This document shows, piece by piece, positions 27,255-35,486 of a stretch of DNA of 64,000 nucleotides; within the stretch, counting starts at the first letter, position 1, and each line of letters starts with the position of its first letter. The translations under genes were made by a program, and so were the position numbers. The stretch is from Glaciecola sp028401415 (GTDB taxonomy: Bacteria; Pseudomonadota; Gammaproteobacteria; Enterobacterales; Alteromonadaceae). The stretch lies in assembly GCF_028401415.2 (NCBI RefSeq), contig NZ_CP171821.2:3658001-3722000 (forward strand). The letters run 5' to 3'. The notes below the pieces were generated by a model, which did not search any database, had not been told where the DNA came from, and was given only the letters and a program-made list of their open reading frames with translations.

Positions 27255-28469
27255 TTAGTTTGCGCCGCCTTGCGCTTTTAATGCTTTAATCCTGCTTGAG
27301 AGGCTAAACAGTCTTATAAAGCCTTCAGCATGAGATTGGTCATACACATCGTCTGCACCAAACGTGGCGAAGTCTTCTGAATATAGACTATTAGGCGATT
27401 TGCGTTTGGTCACATTGGCGTTGCCTTTATATAGTTTTACTACAATTTCACCGGTTACGTGCTGGGCAAAGCTGCTTGCGCTTGCTAACAAAGCATCATT
27501 AAGCGCTGTAAACCAGCGCCCGTCATACATAACATGAGCGAACTCTAAACCAATTTGCTCCCTAAATTTCAGTGCGGACTTATCAAGCACTAAACTCTCT
27601 AGAGCTTTATAGGCTTTCATCATTACGGTGCCGCCCGGCGTTTCATAGCAGCCGCGAGACTTCATGCCAACTAAGCGATTTTCAACAATGTCTATGCGCC
27701 CAACACCGTGAGCACTGGCAATGTCGTTCAGTTTTACCAAAGCTTGATAAGGCGACAGGGACGTGCCGTTTACTGCAACGAGATTTCCACATTCAAAAAT
27801 CAGGCTCACCTCTTCTGCTTCGTCTGGTGCGTCCATGGGATCAACCGTCATGGTCCAGACTTGTTTAGTGGGTTCGCTCCAAGGGTCTTCTAATTCGCCG
27901 CCCTCGTGGGAGATATGCCACGCGTTTGCATCTCGACTGTAGATTTTAGTCGCCGATGCTGACGTTTGAATCTCTCTTGCTTTTAAATAATCGAGTAAGT
28001 CCTCGCGCGACACCATATCCCATTCTCTCCACGGTGCAATAACCTTTAAGTCCGGGGCAAGTGCAGCAAACGCACCTTCAAACCTGACTTGATCATTGCC
28101 TTTGCCGGTGCAGCCATGGCTGAGTGCATCCGCGCCGACTTTACGCGCAACCTCAACTTGCGCTTTTGCAATCACAGGGCGCGCCATGGAGGTACCTAGT
28201 AAGTACTCACCCTCGTATACTGCGCCGGTGGTAATGGTTGGATAAATAAAGTCGCGAACAAACTCTTCTTTCAAATCAACGATGTGACATTCGCTAGCAC
28301 CACTGGCTATCGCTTTTTCTTCGAGGCCTTCTAATTCTTCTTCGCCTTGGCCAACATCGGCGGCAAAGGCGACCACTTCGCAACCATAGTTTTCCTTGAG
28401 CCATGGCACAATAGCCGAGGTATCAAGTCCGCCTGAATATGCGAGAACGACTTTTTTGATTGTAGACAT
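27255..28469 (-). CDS. argG: Argininosuccinate synthase
   Basis: A 404-residue enzyme with the ATP PP-loop VVLAYSGGLDTSAIVPWL at the N-terminus and the family blocks HGCTGKGNDQVRFE and ETPGGTVMMKA. It joins citrulline and aspartate. It belongs to the shorter type-1 ArgG family (about 400 residues), unlike E. coli ArgG (447). It is 9 bases after argF. Confidence 0.98.
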   Translation of the reverse strand: MSTIKKVVLAYSGGLDTSAIVPWLKENYGCEVVAFAADVGQGEEELEGLEEKAIASGASECHIVDLKEEFVRDFIYPTITTGAVYEGEYLLGTSMARPVIAKAQVEVARKVGADALSHGCTGKGNDQVRFEGAFAALAPDLKVIAPWREWDMVSREDLLDYLKAREIQTSASATKIYSRDANAWHISHEGGELEDPWSEPTKQVWTMTVDPMDAPDEAEEVSLIFECGNLVAVNGTSLSPYQALVKLNDIASAHGVGRIDIVENRLVGMKSRGCYETPGGTVMMKAYKALESLVLDKSALKFREQIGLEFAHVMYDGRWFTALNDALLASASSFAQHVTGEIVVKLYKGNANVTKRKSPNSLYSEDFATFGADDVYDQSHAEGFIRLFSLSSRIKALKAQGGAN

Positions 28470-28478
28470 GTTGTTTCC

Positions 28479-29405
28479 TTAGCTTTGAAGAGATGGCTTG
28501 GCCAATAAATAACTTAGAATCGCATTTTGCGCATGCAAACGGTTACTCGATTGCGTCATTAACAATGATTTGTCAGAGTCCATCAAGCTACTTGTGATTT
28601 CAAGGTCACGGTGAGCAGGCTGACAATGCATGACAAACTTCGCATTACTTTGCTCAACTAAGGCTTCATTGACCTGATAGGGCATAAATTTTTCTTTGAT
28701 ATCTGCTAGGGGAGTGTCATCTCCCATGGATAACCAGGTATCGGTGTATATCACGTCACAGTGTTGTAAATCGGATATTTGATGAGTGAAGGTAAGTTTA
28801 ACGTTATGCGCCTGGGCAAGGTCAATTACTGTCTCTTTTATCTGTGCTGCAATATCGTGCCCTTTAGGTGTTACCACTACCTGATGACATCCCAGCAATA
28901 TGCCAAGAATTAACAGCGAGTGAGTAACGTTATTGCCATCACCAACATAGGCCATGGTTTTCCCCGCGACAGACCCAAGGTGTTCTTGCATGCTGATATA
29001 GTCTGCCAATGCTTGGCATGGGTGAAATTTATCACACAAAGCGTTAATTACTGGCACATCTGAACCTGCTGCCAAGTCTTGCAAGGTTTCGTGGGAGAAT
29101 ACGCGCGCAACAATGGCTTTCGCCCACTGCGCTAGATTGTTACCTACATCTTTCGGATCTTCGCGTTTTTTGAGCTCAGCGCCCTGACTGTCAACGTAGA
29201 CCATGTGACCACCGAGTTGGTTTATTCCCACGTCAAAGGTCACTCTGGTTCGAAGAGAGGGCTTTTCAAAAAGTGCTACAATTGCCATCCCTTCAAGTGG
29301 CTTACCGTATTTTTCAGGATGGGTTTTCAAATCAATCGCAAACTCTAGCAGGTGTTTTGCTTGTTCCTGAGTAAAATCTAAAAACGTCAGAAAGTCCTGA
29401 TGCAT
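28479..29405 (-). CDS. argF: Ornithine carbamoyltransferase
   Basis: A 308-residue transcarbamoylase. The carbamoyl-phosphate site reads FEKPSLRTRVTFD (the common form is STRTR), then FHPCQALADY and DTWLSMGDD; the ornithine loop is MHCQPAHRDLE (the common form is HCLPAHRG). It makes citrulline. The order argB-argF-argG and tight spacing fix its role in arginine synthesis. The two motif changes are visible; whether they alter substrate preference is unknown. Confidence 0.94.
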   Translation of the reverse strand: MHQDFLTFLDFTQEQAKHLLEFAIDLKTHPEKYGKPLEGMAIVALFEKPSLRTRVTFDVGINQLGGHMVYVDSQGAELKKREDPKDVGNNLAQWAKAIVARVFSHETLQDLAAGSDVPVINALCDKFHPCQALADYISMQEHLGSVAGKTMAYVGDGNNVTHSLLILGILLGCHQVVVTPKGHDIAAQIKETVIDLAQAHNVKLTFTHQISDLQHCDVIYTDTWLSMGDDTPLADIKEKFMPYQVNEALVEQSNAKFVMHCQPAHRDLEITSSLMDSDKSLLMTQSSNRLHAQNAILSYLLAKPSLQS

Positions 29406-29415
29406 AATATCTCCT

Positions 29416-30219
29416 TTAATTCGGCTTTGGCATAATTTGCGTGCCGAAGCTTTGCTTATCGTCGAGCAGGGCTTGCGCCTCGTTCCAACTTCCTATGACA
29501 ACGGCGCTATTTAGGGCATCAGCTGAGTCCTGAGCTGCCTGCACTTTCACAATCATTCCGTCTGTTATCACCTCGTCACTAATCAGCTGTTGAGCATGCG
29601 CTGGAGTAAGACGATCGATTTTCTCCATCTTGTCGTCAAGGACCCCCGTCACGTCAGACAATAGAATAAGCTGGGCGTCGATTAATCGGGCAATGCAGGT
29701 GGCGGCATGATCGGCATTGACATTATAAAGCTTACCATGACTATCCGCTCCAATGGATGCGATTATCGGAAGCATGTTCGCATCTAATAATATCTGTATC
29801 AGTGAGGCGTCATTCTCTTTGGGCGCGCCAACGGCTCCAAGTGCTGGATTAATGGCTTCACATTTTGCAAGCAAGCCGTCAGCGAGACTCATGCCCACGC
29901 CGTTTATGTGAAGTGCTTGGCTTTTTGCAACCAAAGACTTATTCAAGAATCCAGCGAGCATCCCCGCTACCGTGGGCATGTGCGTATCTGGAGTGATGCG
30001 CAAACCATCGAGCTTGTCACTGACAAAGCCAAGCGCCTTGAGTTGTGTCTGAACGTGGTTCCCACCCCCATGAACCAATACAACACGACGACCAGCGCTT
30101 TTTAGAGCTTTGATTGCGTTTAGCAGTGGGTGCGCATTAGTCGCATTTGTTGCACTTAGAAGCTCATCAAAAAAGCGCCCACCTACCTTGATGACAATGG
30201 GTTTAGAAGCGTCCGTCAC
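29416..30219 (-). CDS. argB: Acetylglutamate kinase
   Basis: A 267-residue amino-acid kinase with IVIKVGGRFFDELL, VVLVHGGGNHVQTQLKALGF and YNVNADHAATCIARL. It phosphorylates N-acetylglutamate. It lacks the N-terminal helix typical of arginine-inhibited hexameric ArgB enzymes, suggesting that feedback control rests on ArgA. Its start overlaps the argC stop by one base. Confidence 0.97.
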   Translation of the reverse strand: MTDASKPIVIKVGGRFFDELLSATNATNAHPLLNAIKALKSAGRRVVLVHGGGNHVQTQLKALGFVSDKLDGLRITPDTHMPTVAGMLAGFLNKSLVAKSQALHINGVGMSLADGLLAKCEAINPALGAVGAPKENDASLIQILLDANMLPIIASIGADSHGKLYNVNADHAATCIARLIDAQLILLSDVTGVLDDKMEKIDRLTPAHAQQLISDEVITDGMIVKVQAAQDSADALNSAVVIGSWNEAQALLDDKQSFGTQIMPKPN

Positions 30220-31244
30220 TATAATAAGCCTTCAGTTTGGGGGAAGCCGAATCGAATATTGGCACATTGAATCGCTTGGCTAGCTGCGCCTTTTAACAGA
30301 TTGTCTATGGCCGCACAGATAACAACACTGCGCTTCTGTTCATCGTATGTCCAGTGTATATCGCAAAATGGGGTATGGGCGACCTGGTCGACTTTTGGCG
30401 ATGTATCGACTAAGCGTACAAGCGCTTTGCTTGCGTAAGCACTGACAAAGGCGCTGCTGATATCTTGCTCAGAGACACTATCGTTCACAAATGCAGTTGT
30501 AGTGGCGAGTATTCCGCGTTTGAATGCGCCCAAATGAGGCGTAAAAATCACCTTTGTTTGCGCAAATTCCTCTATCTCAGGCGTATGTCGATGCGATAGC
30601 ACACCATAGGCTTGCAAAGAGACTTCAAAAAAGCTGGTGGTCATGGAGGCTTTTCTCCCTGCGCCACTGACGCCACTTACCGCATTAATAACCGGAATGT
30701 GGTCTTGTGACAACAAGCCATTATCCATGAGCGGTTTAAGCGATAAAATTGACGCGGTTGGATAACAGCCCGGAACAGCTATGAGTTGTTGAGCATCTTT
30801 AATTTCGCCTTCATACCACTCTGCGAGTCCATATACCCGTTGACTCAACAGCTCTACATGTTGATGTTTAAAGCCGTAGTATGATTCAAACACTGCTGAA
30901 TCGGATAAGCGAAAAGCGCCGGATAAGTCAAAGATCATCACCTTGCTTTGCATTAGGATACTGACCCAGTCGTGACTCACTTCATGAGGCAAAGCCATGA
31001 AGACTGCGTCATATTGTTGCCCGATTTCAAACACACCTTCGGATGAAAGCGACTGCGTGACCAGCTTAGAGATGTGTCCGAGTTCTCGGTGAATCTCACC
31101 GATGGCTTTATTGGCATCTGCGCTGTTGCTCGACACAAAGCAAGCTTCTAAGGAAAAATGAGGGTGGGCATGTAAGTGCTTTATCAGCTCAGCGCCAGTA
31201 TAGCCACTCGCTCCCATAACACAGGTTTTGATCATATTATCCAT
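30219..31244 (-). CDS. argC: N-acetyl-gamma-glutamyl-phosphate reductase
   Basis: A 341-residue NADP enzyme with TCVMGASGYTGAELIKHLH and the catalytic Cys in IAVPGCYPTASILSLKPL. It reduces acetylglutamyl phosphate to the semialdehyde. First gene of argCBFGHA. Two in-frame ATGs exist (31244 and 31235); MIKTCVMGASG from 31235 looks more like other ArgC starts, but neither has a strong ribosome site. A hairpin followed by six U stands only about 12 bases upstream of the first ATG. Confidence 0.97.
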   Translation of the reverse strand: MDNMIKTCVMGASGYTGAELIKHLHAHPHFSLEACFVSSNSADANKAIGEIHRELGHISKLVTQSLSSEGVFEIGQQYDAVFMALPHEVSHDWVSILMQSKVMIFDLSGAFRLSDSAVFESYYGFKHQHVELLSQRVYGLAEWYEGEIKDAQQLIAVPGCYPTASILSLKPLMDNGLLSQDHIPVINAVSGVSGAGRKASMTTSFFEVSLQAYGVLSHRHTPEIEEFAQTKVIFTPHLGAFKRGILATTTAFVNDSVSEQDISSAFVSAYASKALVRLVDTSPKVDQVAHTPFCDIHWTYDEQKRSVVICAAIDNLLKGAASQAIQCANIRFGFPQTEGLL

Positions 31245-31255
31245 TTACCACACAT

Positions 31256-31300
31256 AAAAAATGGCCGACGGTGCTTACATTTAGTGTAAGCACCGTCAGA
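31256..31300 (-). terminator. Candidate attenuator hairpin in the argC leader
   Basis: A perfect 13-bp stem, gacggtgcttaca (31267-31279) / tgtaagcaccgtc (31285-31297), with a 5-base loop. On the reverse strand the stem can extend with a U-G pair, a C-G pair, one mismatch and a G-C pair, after which come A and six T (31256-31261). This is the form of an intrinsic terminator, placed between the arg promoter and argC and just after a small Arg-rich ORF. Confidence 0.7.
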
Positions 31301-31303
31301 CCT

Positions 31304-31351
31304 TCAAGGCATTGCGCAATTGCAATATAACAAGCGGCGTCTCAACCGCAT
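31304..31351 (-). CDS. Candidate arginine-rich leader peptide of the arg operon
   Basis: A 15-codon ORF reading MRLRRRLLYCNCAMP then TGA. Arg is at positions 2, 4, 5 and 6 (codons cgg, aga, cgc, cgc). The stop lies 7 bases before the 5' arm of the leader hairpin. The position and composition match attenuation leader peptides of other amino-acid operons (His, Thr, Leu, Trp). The ribosome site is weak: AAGAG directly abuts the ATG. ORF and hairpin are directly visible; function is inferred. Confidence 0.45.
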   Translation of the reverse strand: MRLRRRLLYCNCAMP

Positions 31352-31523
31352 CTCTTGTTTAGAGGTTAAACTCCCTAAACAACTATAAAGCAAAGTCGGC
31401 AATGAGTCTGGGGAGAGACTTGCGACATTGACATTTTTCCTATTTTTTAATGTTTACCCGCTTAAGCGTTCTACAATCAGTTTCTCAAACACGTTTTTTA
31501 TATTGAGCTAAGCGCCTTATTTG

Positions 31524-31573
31524 ATAATACATAAAATAAATATATATTCAATATTTTAATATAAGTATTCATT
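31524..31573 (-). promoter_or_regulatory. arg operon promoter overlapped by tandem ArgR boxes
   Basis: On the reverse strand, -35 TTGAAT (31546-31551) and -10 TATTAT (31524-31529) are 16 bases apart. Two ARG-box-like sites, 31535-31552 (aataaatatatattcaat) and 31556-31573 (reverse strand aatgaatacttatattaa), are separated by exactly 3 bases; each matches the 18-base consensus at 13 positions. The first covers the -35, as expected for repression by ArgR. The leader from here to argC is about 270 bases. Confidence 0.72.
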
Positions 31574-31697
31574 CTTGCTTCGAAAAAAGACAATATAATA
31601 AAATGGAGTACAGTGAAAAATTCCATCATATTAATTCTGATCCTGCCGATATCTGTACCATAGCGCAAAATTTCGCGTTCTACTTTGGATATCTACC

Positions 31698-33191
31698 ATG
31701 AAAAATAACTACTACTTTCGCATGTGCGAGCGCACCCATCTTATTTTCAGAGCGGTGCTCTTGTGTCAGTTAGCCCTGTCGGTGTTGATTGGATATTTCA
31801 CAGACACTATGGCCATGGGTATCGGGCTTGGTCTGTTTATTGTGATGCCCGCATTGATTCTCGGGAAAATGAGCCCAAGCGCTTCTCTGTCAAAGCATGT
31901 CGTAGCCGCAGCTACGCAATTAATGGCAGCGCTTCATATTCAACAAACAATGGGAATGACAGAAATGCATTTTCAATTGTTTGTATTGCTCGCTTTTTTG
32001 TCGTTCTTTAGGGATTGGAAGGTAATCGTTACCGGTACAGTAGTGATTGCCGTTCATCACATTGGTGGATTTGCTATTCAGCATATGGGCGGATCGCTTG
32101 TGGTTTTCGAGGCAAGTCAGCCGGCTTTCTTGATTCTCGCTATTCATGCGGCATTTGCCATCATTGAGTGCGCTGTTTTAGCTTTTGTTGCGCACAATTC
32201 GCGAAAAGAGTTCGACACAAGCATTCAGCTAAAAGAAGCGATCGAAAATATAGTGGGTCACGATGGGCGAATCAATTTATCGGGCGAAAACATGCCTGAT
32301 ACAGCTGGGTTAAAAGACTTTAATAGAATGATCGACTCAGTCAAAACATTGGTGTCAAAGGTTTATACCTTGGGCGAAGAGCTGCTTGCCTTCTCAGAAA
32401 AGGTGAGGCATTCCTCAAATGAGCTGGATACAACAGTAGACGCTCAGTACGAACAAGTCAGCAGTATATCGTCAGCCATGCGAGATATGACCAGTAGCAT
32501 TCAAGATGTGGCAAGTTTATCCCAAGATGCCAACGAATATGCGCTTAGCGCTACCGGCAAAACTGAAGATACACGTAGCGCAATTGAAGATAGTCGCAAT
32601 AATATTGGTCAGTTAAAAACGACATTGCAAACGACATCAGAGGCCATTGGCGACTTAAGCAGTAAGTGTCAAAACATCTCAGAGGTGATGCAATCCATTA
32701 AAACGGTTGCAGAGCAAACTAATTTGCTTGCGCTTAATGCGGCGATTGAATCCGCTCGTGCAGGGGAGCATGGTCGTGGATTCGCAGTGGTTGCAGACGA
32801 AGTGCGTAACCTTGCGATAAAGTCAAAAGAAAGCGCAGAAGAAATTGAACAGATTACTGATCGGCTAACGGCAAGCGCCAACCATTCTGTAGACAACATG
32901 GACAACTGCGTGAGCATGGTTAACGTGGCAGTTGCGTCCTCTGAAGCTGCGACGAAAAATATGAAAGAAGTATTGGACGGTATCGCGGTAGTCAACAGCA
33001 ACGTGACAAACGTTGCGGGCTCAGCAAGCACGCAAGCTTCTAGCTCTGAATCAATTAGTCAGTCCGCCGAGCACCTAAACAGCTTGTTCTCTAATGAAAA
33101 AGAGCAAGTGGATGCTTTAAAAGACGAGATTAATGCCCTAAGTCGCTTAACGGAAGAACTCGGTTCGCAGCTGAACAAATTCGCAATCTAA
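31698..33191 (+). CDS. Methyl-accepting chemotaxis protein with multi-helix membrane input domain
   Basis: A 497-residue receptor. The N-terminal ~175 residues contain about six transmembrane helices and no sizeable periplasmic domain; the region has conserved-looking MHFQLFVLLAFLSFFRDWKV and AVHHIGGFA, with paired His. The cytoplasmic signalling domain (~215-497) has the MCP hairpin tip EQTNLLALNAAIESARAGEH GRGFAVVADEVRNLA, which contacts CheA/CheW. A membrane-embedded or intracellular cue is therefore likely. It is 26 bases upstream of a Cys-rich small protein gene and divergent from the arg operon. Confidence 0.92.
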   Translation: MKNNYYFRMCERTHLIFRAVLLCQLALSVLIGYFTDTMAMGIGLGLFIVMPALILGKMSPSASLSKHVVAAATQLMAALHIQQTMGMTEMHFQLFVLLAFLSFFRDWKVIVTGTVVIAVHHIGGFAIQHMGGSLVVFEASQPAFLILAIHAAFAIIECAVLAFVAHNSRKEFDTSIQLKEAIENIVGHDGRINLSGENMPDTAGLKDFNRMIDSVKTLVSKVYTLGEELLAFSEKVRHSSNELDTTVDAQYEQVSSISSAMRDMTSSIQDVASLSQDANEYALSATGKTEDTRSAIEDSRNNIGQLKTTLQTTSEAIGDLSSKCQNISEVMQSIKTVAEQTNLLALNAAIESARAGEHGRGFAVVADEVRNLAIKSKESAEEIEQITDRLTASANHSVDNMDNCVSMVNVAVASSEAATKNMKEVLDGIAVVNSNVTNVAGSASTQASSSESISQSAEHLNSLFSNEKEQVDALKDEINALSRLTEELGSQLNKFAI

Positions 33192-33217
33192 CCATTTAAG
33201 CAGCGGCGTATGAGCAA

Positions 33218-33775
33218 ATGAAACTCTGGCAAAAGAGAGTGCTTACACTTAGCGTTGTGATGTGGTTTATTCTCGCCAGCGCAGGTGTATTTGCTGTAAG
33301 TAATGTGACAAGCAAATATTTTGACCATGACGCTCGCCTGTCTATGGCCTTAATGTCGCTTGATTTTGAATCGCGTTTAGTGAATGCATTAACCGACCCA
33401 GCAGATTCTAATGGCGCACGAATTTATCATATTCGAGGTGTACACAGCTGTTTTTGTGAGGGCTTGGTGCAGGCTCACGTAAAAGCGCTAAACGCCCTCG
33501 CCGCAGACAAACTTTCAGTGATGAATGTTCAGCTAGAGCCATCATCTGCTTTAGCTTCTATGGTGCCATCTACACCCGCAGTTGCGGTAGTAGATGAAGA
33601 TGGCGACCTAGCTTACTTTGGCCCTTACTCACAAGGAATGGGATGTTTTAGTCGAAGCGGTAGCATCAATACCTTGATTCAAAACGTGGCAGATGGCTTA
33701 CATTCTTATCAAAAGGTTCAAAACAAAACCGCCAGCATCCAAGCGGAGGCTAGCGGGTGTTATTGCAATCAGTGA
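33218..33775 (+). CDS. Membrane-anchored thioredoxin-like protein (DUF6436-like)
   Basis: A 185-residue protein with an N-terminal transmembrane or signal segment (~residues 7-30, VLTLSVVMWFILASAGVF). The periplasmic part has HSCFCEGLVQAHV, where a CxC follows a beta strand as in thioredoxin-like folds, a cis-Pro-like STPAVAVVDEDGDLAYFGPY, and a C-terminal GCYCNQ. I believe it belongs to the family named DUF6436, found in Alteromonadales; no function is assigned. Probably cotranscribed with the chemoreceptor. Confidence 0.65.
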   Translation: MKLWQKRVLTLSVVMWFILASAGVFAVSNVTSKYFDHDARLSMALMSLDFESRLVNALTDPADSNGARIYHIRGVHSCFCEGLVQAHVKALNALAADKLSVMNVQLEPSSALASMVPSTPAVAVVDEDGDLAYFGPYSQGMGCFSRSGSINTLIQNVADGLHSYQKVQNKTASIQAEASGCYCNQ

Positions 33776-33797
33776 AAATAACGATTTACATCATGGA

Positions 33798-34634
33798 TTA
33801 AGATCTTTGATCACGCGTTCCCTTGTTTTTTCGAGGTTTTCGCTCTCCAATTTGCTGCAATCGATCGCGTTGTTTTTCATCAAGCACGCTTAACATTTCA
33901 AACTTCGCCGATGCGTTATTTAGCCCAGCCGATATCTTAGTGGCTTCAACAGATGTTTGAAGGGCAAGCCAAGCATCTTCATCAAAGCTGTCTGAAAATA
34001 CAATATCGCGTTCGGCTTGCCGGAAGTCCTGCAGTGCATCTACAAAACCTGTATTGGCTTGCTCTGCGGATTCTTTAATTAAGTCAATCTCGCTCGCCTG
34101 CTCGTCGGTAAGGTGAAGCACTTTTGCCAGGCGGTCGAATTCACGAGGTCTTTTTTTCTCTTTTTCTGCGCGTTTGTCTAAGCGTTGTAAAAACTCAACT
34201 TGCTGCTCTTCGTTTAGCACATTGAACGCTTGGTTACGTGCTTTTGCCATATTGAGTTGAACACCTGCAGATTGTTGTACACGCTGGGTGACTAAATCTT
34301 CAGCAAGTGCAGCATCCCATGTTTCAAGTTGCATTAATGCTTGCATTTGCTCACGCAGGGCCTTTTTTTCGCCTCTGTATACTGAATTGTCTTGGGCAAG
34401 CTGTTGAAAAATGGCTGCAATATCCTGCTTTTGCGTCTCTGATAAATCGAGCTTCGCAAACATGCGTTTTGCACTACGCTTTTGCTGCATCTGTGATGCG
34501 TCGGCCTGTGCGGCGAAATGACTATTGCCAACACTTTGTGCATTGACTAATGATATGCTTGAAAGTATTAGGCTCGCTGTTAGCGCTATACCAGATACAA
34601 TAGGCAAGAATGATTTGTTTAATGTCGATTTCAT
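33798..34634 (-). CDS. Spy/CpxP-family periplasmic protein with two tandem domains
   Basis: About 278 residues from the ATG at 34634 (MKSTLNKSFLPIVSG), which has a GGAAAG ribosome site; the open frame extends to 34679. Signal peptide ends near LVNAQS. Two CpxP-like helical units follow: RMFAKLDLSETQKQDIAAIF ... VLNEEQQVEFLQRL and RLAKVLHLTDEQASEIDLIK ... VLDEKQRDRLQQIG, each with an LTxxQ-type motif. CpxP and Spy are about 160 residues with one such unit. It is divergent from cpxR across a CpxR-like box, as in E. coli cpxP, so it is likely the feedback inhibitor/chaperone of this Cpx system. Confidence 0.85.
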   Translation of the reverse strand: MKSTLNKSFLPIVSGIALTASLILSSISLVNAQSVGNSHFAAQADASQMQQKRSAKRMFAKLDLSETQKQDIAAIFQQLAQDNSVYRGEKKALREQMQALMQLETWDAALAEDLVTQRVQQSAGVQLNMAKARNQAFNVLNEEQQVEFLQRLDKRAEKEKKRPREFDRLAKVLHLTDEQASEIDLIKESAEQANTGFVDALQDFRQAERDIVFSDSFDEDAWLALQTSVEATKISAGLNNASAKFEMLSVLDEKQRDRLQQIGERKPRKNKGTRDQRS

Positions 34635-34701
34635 ACTCTTTCCTTTTTTTGATGTCCTGCATAATAATAAGATTTTCAATGCAAAGAAGTGCTTTGAGCG
34701 T

Positions 34702-34717
34702 GTAAAGGTTATGTAAA
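34702..34717. promoter_or_regulatory. CpxR box between cpxP-like gene and cpxR
   Basis: GTAAA (34702-34706) and GTAAA (34713-34717) are separated by 6 bases, close to the E. coli CpxR consensus GTAAA-N5-GTAAA. The placement in the divergent promoter region matches cpxP-cpxRA autoregulation. Confidence 0.65.
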
Positions 34718-34787
34718 GATAGTGCGCAAGCGGACTCAGCCTATTTAGACTATGCTGTTATGAGCACGTCAAACTATGATTTATGGC

Positions 34788-35474
34788 ATGAAAAAACTGA
34801 TACTTCTTGATGATGATGTAGGCTTGAGTGAGCTATTAAGCGACTATTTGTCAAGCCAAGGATTCGACATACAGGTATATAACGACCCACAACTTGGACT
34901 TAATGCTTTAAAACAGAAACAATTTGATTTGCTTTTGCTTGATGTGATGATGCCCAGCATAGATGGTTTCGAACTTTTACGCCAACTTAGGCAGTTCTCC
35001 AGCATTCCGGTTATTATGCTAACCGCCAAAGGTGATGACTACGACAAAATCCTGGGGCTAGAATTAGGCGCAGATGATTACCTCCCAAAACCCTTCAATC
35101 ATAGAGAACTGCTCGCGCGAATTAAAGCGCTGCTGCGTAGGCTGGATAGTTTAAATGGCTTTTCGGCCAGCATGACTTTCAATCTTCATGGGATATCTAT
35201 TGAGGAGGCAAGCCAAAGCGTGCACATTGGTCAACACGAAGTGTTGTTAACGGGTACTGAATATTTGATGTTGCTGCATTTAGTTAAACATGGCGGTAGT
35301 TTAGTATCAAAAGAGCAATTGAGCGAGCAAGTGTTAGGGCGACGCTTGGCGCCCTATGATCGCAGTTTGGATATGCACATGAGCAACATTCGTAAAAAAC
35401 TCGCTGCGTATGATGTGCATGATGTCATAAAAACGGTGCGCGGCAGCGGTTACATGATGAAAGCGGCACAATAA
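34788..35474 (+). CDS. cpxR: Response regulator CpxR (OmpR family)
   Basis: About 228 residues. Receiver domain (1-115) with acidic LDDDVG, phospho-acceptor Asp in LLLLDVMMPSIDGF, Thr in VIMLTAKGDDYD and Lys in YLPKPFNHREL. OmpR/PhoB winged helix (~130-225) with LTGTEYLMLLHLVKHGGSLV and SNIRKKLAAYDVHD. The frame opens at 34776; MKKLILLDDD from 34788 is the family-like start. It is followed by cpxA and divergent from the CpxP-like gene, so a Cpx envelope-stress role is well supported. Confidence 0.9.
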   Translation: MKKLILLDDDVGLSELLSDYLSSQGFDIQVYNDPQLGLNALKQKQFDLLLLDVMMPSIDGFELLRQLRQFSSIPVIMLTAKGDDYDKILGLELGADDYLPKPFNHRELLARIKALLRRLDSLNGFSASMTFNLHGISIEEASQSVHIGQHEVLLTGTEYLMLLHLVKHGGSLVSKEQLSEQVLGRRLAPYDRSLDMHMSNIRKKLAAYDVHDVIKTVRGSGYMMKAAQ

Positions 35475-35486
35475 TGCGAGTGTGCC

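Larger units (their letters stand above)
31245..31697. other. arg leader and divergent control region
   Basis: This 453-base region holds, from right to left on the reverse strand, the ArgR boxes, the arg promoter, a ~270-base leader with further small hairpins (for example gtttag / ctaaac around 31357-31380), the Arg-rich small ORF and the terminator-like hairpin. The rightward chemoreceptor starts about 125 bases beyond the ArgR boxes and must be transcribed from the same region. Confidence 0.6.

Noticed and set aside
31381..31440. Alternative leader peptide on the reverse strand (MSMSQVSPQTH...)
   Set aside because: It is a 19-codon ORF in the argC leader with a single Arg codon, so it does not fit arginine sensing; the Arg-run ORF nearer the hairpin is better.
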